Position numbers and translations under genes: made by a program. The notes below the pieces were generated by a model. That model saw only the letters and a program-made list of their open reading frames with translations. It was not told the DNA's origin and did no database searches. Below are positions 35,565 to 46,216 of a stretch of 64,000 nucleotides of DNA, in pieces. The stretch comes from Vitellaria paradoxa (lineage: Eukaryota > Streptophyta > Magnoliopsida > Ericales > Sapotaceae), in NCBI GenBank assembly GCA_019916065.1, contig CM034244.1:24606471-24670470 (forward strand), read 5' to 3'. Within the stretch, counting starts at the first letter, position 1, and the number at the start of each line of letters is the position of its first letter.

Positions 35565-36493
35565 TGCCGTGCCTATGGCCATGGGTCGCTAGTCTTTATT
35601 GTGACATGGTGCGCCTGAGATTGTCCAAATGTGAACAACTATGCTTTATTTTGAAATAGGCTCTTGATTACAAAGACTAGGAGTCGTTGCCCGATATTTT
35701 CAAAATGGGTGTGTCTAGAAACTAGAATTTTGATTATGATTCAAAATATGTTGATTTAAAATTTTGAAATTATGGTAAATGGACCTTTTTAGTAACTTTT
35801 GACTAGTCTATGTAATCAAAGATAATGGGTCCGAGGGTTCAACTACACATGGAAACTGTTACGCTTGGATATCTAGGGATATCTAGAGTCCCTTTCTACT
35901 CTTTGTAATCACAATATCACAACATAATGTTCCAGTTTATAATGATCATAACATACAACCCATTGAAGCATAGGATGTGTGAATATTAGGCTACTGAGCC
36001 TAACTCCGTGTGCGCAAGTGTAGTGCAATATTTGCCTAGTATGGGAACTTATGTAGTCCTTATGCATATGGGTGTGTGTGCTAGAAATGAAGCGTGAATT
36101 GAAAGATGGTTTATAAAGACCGGAGTGCTCAAGCTACCTATATACCCTAAAAAGGGATCATGTCTACGTGGCTTTAGGCTTATGGTAAAAACTATGCTAA
36201 TTGTGTGTTGGAGCCTCACTCCAAGTTAGCGACTCACACTGATGGTCTATGAAGAATGAGGTTACCAAACTCAAGCTATCTACTTAAGCTACTTACGTAC
36301 CATAAAAATGGAACAGGTCTATGTAGCTCTGAGACGGTTTACACCTTGTGCAGATGTGATGTGCAGATGTGTATAAGTGGATGCAAGTGTGATCAGAATG
36401 CCATGGATGATAAATTGATTGGCCTCAGGCATAAAGAGCCTCATCATTAGCCAGGATTAACAAAGTATATGAAAGCGTGACCAATAAGGTCAA

Positions 36494-38589
36494 TGATTAC
36501 ACTTGGAAAGTATAATCATAAATCTTGATTTCCATGTTAATACTAGTGATTTGTGTTTTAATATTTCTGTTTTAGTTTAATTTTGTTTATTTATGTTAGT
36601 TTGTTCATTTATGCAAGTTTTAGTAGAAAATATACTAGAATAGATTGTTAGAATAGAAGAAAAACAAAATTTTAACATGGAAGGAATTCCAAAAATTAAT
36701 AGTAGTTTTCAGCAAAGCTATAGTAAACATCTTAGCTTTTTAAAAATGTATCATGGATCAAAATTCAAGTTCATTTGAGCCATGAAACATTGCTTAAAAT
36801 TCAAGGTTGGAAAGCTAGACAAATCCTAATCATGGTACAATTTGGGGCATAATCTTAAGTTTTCGGTGTCCAATTGATGTGAATCAAAAGCCCAAAATCA
36901 ATTACACATTCAAAGCTACAATTTTCACGTAGAGCCCAAGTCCAAAAGAGGTCTACAATTGCCCCAAAATCATGTTGCAAAGTTACACAATTTGGAATTC
37001 TTTGAATGGTTCAACACAACACCCTGTCAGTATTTTGGCCTATAACTTTTTACTTACTCCATTTGATGCGATTCTTTTTCGGTTGGAAAGAAGGGTCGAA
37101 GGGCTACAACTTTTGCATTGAAGCTAAAATTTGAGTATATTGTCTTCCTAGCGTCTGAATGTCATTTTAGCATCCGAATGCCGCGCACTTGAGCCTTTAG
37201 ATTCTAGGGTTTTCTTAGTTTTCTATAAATACCAATGATGTATTAGACTTTGATATGACTGTTCATATCTTTTAGGTTTAGTTTTTCTTCAGTTTTCCTT
37301 TAATTTATAGAGTATTATATTTAGTTTTTCATTCAAGTTTGGATCAAAGCTTTGATTAAATAGCAGTTTTCAATATAAGTTACAGCGCTTTCATCTATGG
37401 AGTTTTCTTTCTTTACCTTCTCTTTTATTTTCTGTTTTACTTATTTCTTTAATATGCTAGTGTAGGTCCATACTTAATTCAACCCATCAATGATGGGTGG
37501 ATCCTTATTGGATTGTTAGATGTGACCGGATCTAAGCATATAATGTAAAATCTGTATGTTCGGGTTCTTATTTTCCTAGATTTGTAATCTAATATTTTCA
37601 AAACCTTCGAAAACATATGTAATTGATTATATTTCCTTAAAATCATTGATAACTACATATAATTAGAAATTTCTTGATACTTTGAAAATATAAGAGACAA
37701 ATCTAGACTTGTTTTCTAGTTTTCTTCTTCCTTTGGTTTTCAAAACATTCGAAAACTTATAACATCGATCATATTTTGTTGAAATCCTTGATGACGTTAC
37801 TTGATTAAAACGTTCTTTGTATTTTGAAATCAAGGAAAAAAATTTGGGGTAAAGAATCTATATGTTCAGGTTCTTGTTTTCCTAGATCTATAATCTAATA
37901 TTTTCGAAATCTTTGAAAATGTATGTAGTTGATTATATTTCCTTAAAATCACTGATAACTACATATGATTAGAAATTTCTTGATACTTTGAAAATATAAG
38001 AGACAAATCTAGACTTGTTTTCTAGTTTTCTTCTTCCTTTAGTTTTCAAAACATTTGAAAACTTGTAACATCGATCATATTTTGTTGAAATCCTTGATGA
38101 TGTCACTTGATTAAAACGGTCTTTATATTTTGAAATCAAAGAAAAAATTTTGGGGTAAAGAATGTTTTTAAGATGCAATCTCTTGATTTTATTTATCCTA
38201 AGCGTGATTTTAGAATAGTGCTTTGGATTATCTGTTTTCACAATGAAATATTTCTGGTTTACTTTTCCTAAACTTGAGTTGTAAACTGAGACAAAAATTC
38301 ACATCTAACATGATAATAAGGTATTTGCCTGGATTTGTCGATATTAGGTTAAGTCCTTTTTTTAATTACTTGCAATTTTATTTTATTTGTTTATTAGTTA
38401 GATAATCAACCTTTTAAAAACCATTTTACTCTATTGTTTTTAAAAAGGAGAACAATAGGTTAGAAGAACTTAGAAACCCTAAGCTTCAATCAAGTTCTCT
38501 GTGGATACGATCCTGGTCTCACTAGGTAAAACTACACCGTACTCTCTTGTGCTTGGGAGAATTTTGATTGCATTATTTAGAAGTTGTCA
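36494..38589 (+). mobile_element. Solo LTR, family S, copy 3 (TSD GTCAA/GTCAG)
   Basis: It starts TGATTACACTTGGAAAG and ends ...TTAGAAGTTGTCA. Flanks are GTCAA (36489-36493) and GTCAG (38590-38594), one mismatch. Copy 3 of family L reads straight across this site (aaggccagtgttgtgta), giving the empty site. A TATA box CTATAAATA lies at 37223-37231, and the R/U5 motif (gatcctggtctcactaggta, then tgtgcttgggag) is near the end. At 2096 bp it is about 600-700 bp longer than the other two copies, partly because of the tandem duplication inside it. Confidence 0.87.
37551..38162 (+). repeat. 306-bp tandem duplication inside the solo LTR
   Basis: Unit 1 (37551-37856) and unit 2 (37857-38162) start tctgtatgttcgggttc and tctatatgttcaggttc and differ by scattered substitutions. 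Each unit holds two related sub-blocks of about 150 bp ('ttttcaaaaccttcgaaaac...' and 'ttttcaaaacattcgaaaac...'). The 11589-12987 copy has only one recognisable sub-block. Confidence 0.88.
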
Positions 38590-38599
38590 GTCAGTGTTG

Positions 38600-39520
38600 T
38601 ATATAGGATTAGTGTGAAGGAGTCCCACTCTTGATATAGGATGAGGGAAAGAAAGAGCCTAGCTTTAGATATGGATTTGGAGTAATCATCTTTGTATTAT
38701 TAGAGCCTAGCTCTAAGACTGAAATAAAAGTTAGTGCCTCGTGCATAATATGGAAAGAGAACTTTGCTCCAGATGATAAAAGACAGTTAGCATCTCGCAG
38801 CTTAACTAGGAAAGGAGTGTTGCTCTAAATGATGAGAGAGAGTTAGCACTTATCATATAACTGGAGGAAATGATTAACTAGGGAAAGAAACCTTGCTCCA
38901 AATGAGAAAGACAGTACCACTTAGCACGTAACTGGAGAATGGAGCTTTGCTCTAGATGACAAGGGAATAATAGTGCCTGGTGTATAACTGGAAGTAAGGG
39001 AGCCTTGCTCCAGAGAAACAGGGGAAATTAGTACCTTATACATAACTAGAGGAAGGAGTTTCAATCCATTAGGGAGTTTAATTCCTAAAGGAAAAGACAG
39101 TTATTGCCTAACATATAACTATAGGAATGAAGCTTTGCCTACTGATGAGAAGGAATAGCTAGTGCCTTGCACATACAAGGGAAATGAAGCTTTGCTCCAA
39201 ATAAGGAAGAATAGTTAGCGTCTCGCGCATAGCTGTGGAAAGAAGCTTGCTCCAGACGATGAAGGACAGTTATGCCTAGCGCCTAATTGGGGAAGGAAAT
39301 GAGCCTTTCTCTAAGTAAGGAAGAACTATTAGAATCTCGTACATAACTATGAAAAGGAGCTTAGCTCTAAATGAGAGGGAACAGTTAGTGCCTCACACAT
39401 AAGAGATAGAGTTTCACTTTGTTGGGGAGTTCAACTCAAGGGAAGAGACAGTTAGCGCTTTGCACGTAACTATGGAAAAGAGCCTAGATCCAAGGATGCA
39501 CCTTACACATGTGAGTGAGT
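38600..39520 (-). repeat. Degenerate tandem array in long LTR copy 1
   Basis: Units of roughly 55-65 bases built on 'agttagcacctcgcgcataactggggaaaggagctttgctccaaatgaga', with variants. The same array is in copies 2 (about 55545-56190) and 3 (about 61385-61870). It lies downstream of the TATA box, in the R/U5 part of the LTR. Confidence 0.8.
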
Positions 39521-40050
39521 GAGTGTTGATCATTTAGGAAAAGAACTTAGCTTCAATCAAGAGCTCAGTTCTTGATGATGATGGTTAAGTCTATATGAAT
39601 GGCCTAGGGGCCTCATATGATGTGAATGATGCATTTTTTATGATCAAATATGTCATGGGCATGTTAAATGTGATGACAATCTAAATTCTATCATGAATGA
39701 CAGTTCAAGGATCCATCTTAAATATATCTAAGGGAAGTCATGAGTTAGAAATCATCGGCTTAATCAATCCTAAGTCATTCCCAATCTCTTGGAGCCTTGC
39801 TCACTTAAGTGAATGCCTTGAATTGGTAAGCATTTGATTTCTGTTTCAACCCTAGTAGGTGTGTATTTGCATGTCTGAATGTGTTCTAGCATGTCAAAGC
39901 ATATAGTATGTCGAAATATGGTGCATGGCATGTCAAAGTATGTGCTAGCATGGTAAATGATGTCCTAACATATTATACTATGATGTAGGATGATGATGAG
40001 ACATATTTGTATGGCACAGTATGGCCATGACATGGTATAACATGGCATAG

Positions 40051-40896
40051 TGATGGTGGCCCTTCCCAATATTTTTGGATTTGCCAGTGGTGATTAGTTC
40101 AAAATTAACATAAGATGAAAGAGAATGAAAATAGAGGAAGAAACTTATCTAATTGAAATTGAAAGATACATCACTTTGAGGGTGATGAAACCTCCTTCTG
40201 TGTATAGTAGTTCTTCGAACCAAAATCAACATGAACATTTACTCTCTATTATTTTCTACTTATATCTAGATTGTTGTTGTAATAACTAAGCCCACATAAT
40301 GGGCTGGGCTGTCCTTAACACTTAAATCTTATTACAATAGCTGGATTGGACGCTATTAATAATAGAGAATATAGGACCGAATGATGATGCTAACTGAAGG
40401 TAATTTGGTTAGCCTTATTTAGCCTAAAAACTCTTCTTGCAACCAATTGAAGAATTAGGCTTATTCTTTGTCTCCTGGCTTCCCATTTAATTGAATCATT
40501 TCCCCTACCTTCAGTCTTCTAGAAGATGCTTTATAATTATATGTATACTTCTCCAGCTGTCTCTTTGATTTCTTTTTCACCAATTCTCATCTTATCTATT
40601 AATTGCCTTGAACTCTACATTTCAATAAAAGCCTTTGGTTTTCCAATCGATGGACGGTAGGGATTGAGCAATCTATGGTTGAAACTGGCCATCCAATTGT
40701 GACCTCACCAACAGTCTTCCATGTTGGAACAAAAAACTTAGAGGGCTCAAACATGCCTTCACTTCATCTCTAAAGTCTTTATTTTTCTCAGCAACTTCTA
40801 ATTTTTTCCCCCTTTTTCTCCATGTACCCCGATTTCTATCTTTCCCCTTCTTCCTATTTAGCTTGTATTCAGTTGTTCAACAGAGGGTTCATAACA
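40051..40896. mobile_element. Candidate solo LTR or small insertion in long LTR copy 1
   Basis: About 846 bp absent from copies 2 and 3 interrupt the 'catggtat' array. The proposed ends TGATGGTGGCCC...TTCATAACA have TG...CA form, with CATAG before and TATAG after (one mismatch). Because the array itself is full of similar words, the exact edges are uncertain. No coding frame or known domain is seen. Confidence 0.45.
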
Positions 40897-41350
40897 TATA
40901 GTATTGCGATATGGCATGTTAGCATGGTATATGATGACAATGATATGGTATAACATAGTAGAGATGACATGGTATAGTGAATATGATATCTAACATGACT
41001 TAGTATGGTAATATGATGTTATGACATGAAATAATATGATAGTATAATAGAGGCATATCATATGTATGATGTTTAAAATTTCACAAAATTTATCTCAGGT
41101 AAATCTAGCCAATATCATACATTAGGTCCTAGCTTGGTCTTGAGTTATGCTCCTAATACCTTTCATTGACAAACGAGTTTTTATTTACCTAATTAAAATT
41201 AGTCTATTCTAATCATGCAATCATATTAAATTGAAAGATAAAATAAAAATTTTCTACAGAGAAAAAATTTTATCGATGTAGGCTTTTCCCAGAGAGAGAA
41301 GCTCTAAAGAGGCCAAGTGTTGAATGAATGAAATGAGAAGGGAGAGGCCC

Positions 41351-41360
41351 TTATTTATAG
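41351..41360 (-). promoter_or_regulatory. TATA box of long LTR copy 1
   Basis: Minus strand CTATAAATAA, followed by a leader with CTCTCTCTGG-like and AGAGCTTC segments. The same position in copies 2 to 4 reads CTATAAATAG. Confidence 0.7.
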
Positions 41361-42767
41361 GATTTTTTTAGACTGAAACAAGTTTTGCATAACTAAACAA
41401 GCAAAAAAGATTGCTCATTTTGTCTAGCAAACAAGTTTTGCAAACCTTTATGCTAAACAATACAAGCAAATAAGTCTACACAGTGTCCCAGGCAAATAAG
41501 ATTGCAAAACAAGTTGAGCAAGACATTTTATATTTTGAGGTAGGCAAAATATCTTGTACAAAGCCTAGTTGGCAATATGTTTGCCTTTAAGGCAAAAAAA
41601 AAAAAAAATGGGCCATTTGGCTTATGCCCCTGGCTTAGCCATGTTTGGTGAAGTTCAGGTTTCACCTGACAAGTTTAGGCCATTCTAAGACATTTGGTGC
41701 AATTTTTGGGAGCCTCTAGGACATGCTGGGCACTTTTTGGAGTGATTTAGACTAATTAGGTCAAAATCAAGCTCAATTTGGATATTCTAAGATCAAGTTA
41801 CATTTGTTTGGAAATTGCTGCTTTGAAACGGGCTGAGGTAAGGTTAGCCAATCCTTTGGCTTGACCCTTGAAGGCACCACCAGGATGACTCATTCTATTA
41901 TTTTTGGGTATGACGAGTCCAAAAATGCCATCAGCGAGACTCTAGGAGACTTTTGTGAATTTATAAAAAAAAAAAATGATGAATTTTACAATCAAAGCCA
42001 CAGAGGGACCTCTTAAGGTTTGACTTGGCCAGACCTAACTATGTCGTTACCTCGGGGGATGAAACCTCAACATTTTTGTACAATTTGAAGGCTTTCTGAC
42101 TTCGTTTGAGGTCTCAAATTATGTCTAGTGTGCCAGCAGCTTCCTTTTCGTCGGTAAAAGCCATTTTTGAGTTAGTGGAATCTAGATGTCCTTTGGAGCA
42201 GCATTTTTGCTAATTTTGAGCTATGTTCTATATTCTCTAGCATGTCCTGGTGTGTTGTGTATCTTCTTGCCTGTTTCCAGCTTGATATGGGCATTCTAGT
42301 CGATACCATCCTTCGGTTGCATTGGTAAAGGTCATTTTTTACTTATTCCATCCAACTTTTTTTAGTGGTTTTTACACGAAACTTTTTTTAAATAAGTGAA
42401 GAGGTCAAAATATGAAGGTTAATAGATGAAAAGGTTAAATTGAAAATAGGATATAATTGAAGGAGTATTAGTATAACTAACCGTATAAATTATCATATTA
42501 AACTTAACCAAATAATTCAACAATAAACAATAAAATCCAAGAAATAAAACAAATAAAATAAACAAAAACAAAATTCAAGAAGTTCAAAATTTCAAATGTC
42601 TAAGCCTAAGAAAGTGGGGGTGCACCCTGAGTAGAACTAGTCTTGACAGAGCAAAACTCCTCAAATATCTGCATTTAGTTATTGACTTTGTCGAAAATGA
42701 CATTTTATTCAATCTCCATCTCCTCCATTTTTTGCACGAAGTTTTGAAGCTGCTACTCAAGCTATTT

Positions 42768-43102
42768 AGGTGGTATTTGGTTTATTTTTTTATTTTCTAT
42801 TTTCTGTTTTATTTTATGTTTTAAAAATATTAAAATAAAGAAATAGAAAATACTCTATTTTCATTATTTTGAAATTTTTCTTACTTTGAATTGAAAACGT
42901 TTAAAATAACTTTTTGTTATTTTTCGTTTTATGTGTAACTCCATTTTCTATTTTCTAAAACAAATTTTAAAAACAAAAGTGACCAAATGCATTTTGAACT
43001 TTTTCCTTATTTTCAAAAGTATAAAATAAAAAATGAATTTAAAACAAAAAATAGAAAACAGAAATAGAAAAAAAATAAAAAAATAAACCAAATGGGCCAT
43101 TA
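42768..43102. mobile_element. MITE-like inverted repeat (TTTGGTTTATTTTTTTATTT ends)
   Basis: The left end GGTATTTGGTTTATTTTTTT and the reverse complement of the right end, GGCCCATTTGGTTTATTTTT, match over more than 20 bases, and complementarity continues inward. About 335 bp, with no coding. A clean TSD could not be fixed. Confidence 0.55.
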
Positions 43103-44011
43103 ATTTCCTGGCTTTCCTTGTATTCAACCAATATCAATGGAGCATATAAAGATGTCAACAGAATTGCAGCTCTATGTATATCTTTATTAAAAATAAATAA
43201 ATAAATTAAAAGGAGAAATAACTTTTTTAAAAGAAAAGGACGATTCCAATCCGAAAAGATAAATCACATGTTCAAACACGCTTCATATTTTGGTGTGACT
43301 GTACTACAGTGTTCATGAACGAAACACTACAATTCCCAAAAACAAAATAATTAATAGAAATTATTTCAGGTAACATTGTATTTCTTCTCGAAGTGAAATA
43401 AGAATTCCATCACACAATTCCTTTACTTTATGACTTTTCCGTTTAAAATGGTAAAGAAAGCAATCCACAACAAACACAAAAACTATTATGAAGACAGATT
43501 TTGCTGGGGGTATCACAATCACAAGTCATTGCCAACATAAAGTTGGACCTCACTTTAATCAAACAAATCAACTTTTTAAACTTCAATGTAAAAATATTAT
43601 TTGCATGATTGGTGATACAACAGTAATTTCTCCAATCATTTGGATCCAATTAATCAACCACAAAGCTTTCCCCATGACAGAGAGTTGTCAAGCTATAGAT
43701 ATTCCCTCATAGATTAGCTTTGTTAGCCTGTTAGGTTGGTGATGAAGTCACTATTGAATAAAGGGTCGTTGCTTTTACTCTACCACAGAGAAAAGGACAT
43801 CTGTGATTCCATTGATGTACATTCTGGTGGTAACAAATGGGTGAGTTTCGATGGATTTAGATTGGGTTACAAACGGATCGAATCCGATTATATTAATTTA
43901 ATGATAAGTTATTATTGGGCAATTTGCATATGTATCATATTAAATTTATGAACCTAATTATTTTTATTTAAAACATGGTGGTAAAAAATTTGGTTGATTT
44001 AAAATTTTTGA

Positions 44012-44722
44012 GGCATTAGTGTCCCATTTAGTAATATTTATATTTATTATTTTTCTATTTACGCTTACAGATTTTGGAAAATAGGAAAAAAATGTCTGTT
44101 AAATCTATTTTTTCCCAAAAAAATGAAAACCTAAATAAAACAATGTAAATAATTAAAAAAAGTATTTTTACTCTCTTTTTTTTCCCTATTATAAATAATT
44201 TGTCAATTTTAACACTTAGTCCATTTTTGTTGCATCACATTAAAATGAATTATTTTATTCAAATATTTTATTAAACTAAAATTATTTTTAATAAATAATA
44301 TAATTAAATTAATTAAAACAAATTAAATAGTTATTATTAATTTAACTATTTATTTTAGTTTCATTAATTAAATTAATATGAAATATATTTTATTAAATTA
44401 TTTTCAATAAATTATATAATTAAATTATATTTAATATATTTTTTATTGAACTAAATTATTTTTCATATGTATGATTAAAATAATTTAATTAATTATTAAA
44501 TTAATATGAAATATACTATATTAATTTTAAATAATTTTTAAAAAACTTAATAAATTAGTTATTTTATTAAAAATAAAATTAATAACTTGAGCAAAATTAT
44601 ATTTTCAAATACAGTTTTAGCTTTTATAGTAGAAAAAAACGGTAACAGAAACAAAAACTAAAAAATATAAATAAATAAACATAAACGAAAAATAGACCGC
44701 ATTACCAAAAGACCCTAATTAA
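44012..44722. mobile_element. Second MITE-like inverted repeat, AT-rich core
   Basis: The left end TTAGTGTCCCATTTAGTAAT resembles the reverse complement of the right end, TTAGGGTCTTTTGGTAATG. The interior is almost pure A/T with repeated 'taaattaattaa' words. Edges and TSD are not certain. Confidence 0.4.
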
Positions 44723-46216
44723 ATGTTAATTTTATTATGTGTGAGATTTTTTTTGGTATTTGAATATTTTTACGAATTATAAATTTGTAGTTTTATTTTA
44801 AAAATTTACTAAGATGAGTTATTAACTAAATAAAATATTAATTATTCTTAAATCTAAAATAAATAATGTCATTATTATATATATGCATTTATGTGTTGAA
44901 TTGGTACCTATTAAATAATAATTTATTAAACTATGGGAATATTAACAGTGGCCAAAGTACTTCAACAGGAAATATTTGTCTACAAAATATATATATATAT
45001 ATATATATTCTACCAAATTGACGTGTCAATCTTGTAATAAATAGATTTAATAAACTTTTCATTTAGAGTATTATCTTGAAAAAAGGATCCTTTAAAAAAA
45101 AGAGTTAAAAAAAAAGAAATTTACTATTTTTTTTCTTGAAAAGTATTTGTGTATTATCAAGATTAAATTAAATTTGAAATTGAGTTTTGCTCTAACTAGT
45201 GGTAAAATAAGTGGGTATTTAATGGGTTGCACATGAACTCATTTAAACCCATTAATTTAATAGGTATTATCTTGTCCACCAAATTATATCCACTAATGAT
45301 TTTAATTGGATTTAAACTCATTTTATTTAAATTTAATTAGACAGGTTAACGAGTTTGAGTAATCGTTGCCACCTTTAGAAAGGGCTTAGAGAAATCTCAA
45401 TAGAAAGGCAACAAAAACATCCTGCTAACATGATTTGTGTGTTTTCTTGCAAGTGAAGATTCCTTAGGTCTTGTTTGGTCTTAATTTATTGCACTGTTTG
45501 TACAGAAAATTGTCCAAACAAAAATGAATATCTACACACAATACTAGGGCTACAGATAAGTATAGAGAGAGAAGGGAGGGAAGTGCTGGACATTCTAAGG
45601 TGGTTGTGGCAACAAGCAAAGCGTTGACGATAACAACGGCTGGTGGCTGGTAGCAAGTAAAGTAGCGATACTATGATAGCCACCAACAATAGTAGCAGTG
45701 CATACATGGTTTTAAAAAATAGTAACGGGTGTTGTAAGGGTAACGGTCGCAGTAACGCGAACGCGGGGTGTAACGGATGTTACATAATGGAAATGGAAAC
45801 TAGAAGCGTGATTTTTTTTTTTAAATTCACATTTTACCTCAATTATATTTTAACAATTAAAATGTATAAATATAAATTATTAGTGTTGTTTAATAGTTTT
45901 ATATTAATCAATAATGTCATATATAAATATTACTTTTTTTAGACATGTATATAAAATAAGCTCGCGCGCGCATGCGCAGACACCCACGTATATATTAAAT
46001 TGTTACTTATATAATAATTAACACAAGAATAATGTTCAATTACTAAAGTTAAATAATATATGAATTTAGAAGAAAATAATCTATGGGTTAATAAATAAGA
46101 AGTCCTAGAAACAAAACAATAATCATAGTCCATTCTTATAAAAAGTAAACAAAAAATAAAGTTAGAATAATAGGACTTACCTGAATTAGATGAAACAAGT
46201 GATGTAGCAATAAAAG

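Larger units (their letters stand above)
35565..42342 (-). repeat. Long LTR, family L, copy 1 (truncated, with insertions)
   Basis: Its left part (ttattgtgacatggtgc... to 36493) and 38590-42342 align piecewise with copies 2 and 3. Shared landmarks are the GAGTCGCC-like site near 35690, the 'ttagcacctcgcgcataact' array (38600-39520), the 'acatggtat' array and a TATA box. It is truncated at about 42342, where copies 2 and 3 continue for another 290 bases or so. Orientation is minus from the TATA box and leader. Nested inside are the family S solo LTR and a smaller LTR candidate. Confidence 0.8.
42343..45704. other. AT-rich non-coding DNA with MITE-like inverted repeats
   Basis: No gene is recognised. 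Two palindromic elements are listed separately. Other content is long A/T runs, an (AT)n run at 44987-45008, and a short GC-richer stretch at 45590-45704 with 'gtagcagcg'-like words that continues on the far side of the hAT element (50676-50800). Confidence 0.55.

Noticed and set aside
38600..39520. CRISPR-like array
   Set aside because: The units are degenerate, have no constant repeat and unique spacer pattern, and sit in an LTR of a plant retroelement.
40041..40895. TSD TAACA for the insertion in long LTR copy 1
   Set aside because: TAACATGG is a common word of the surrounding array, so the match is weak; CATAG/TATAG was preferred but is also uncertain.
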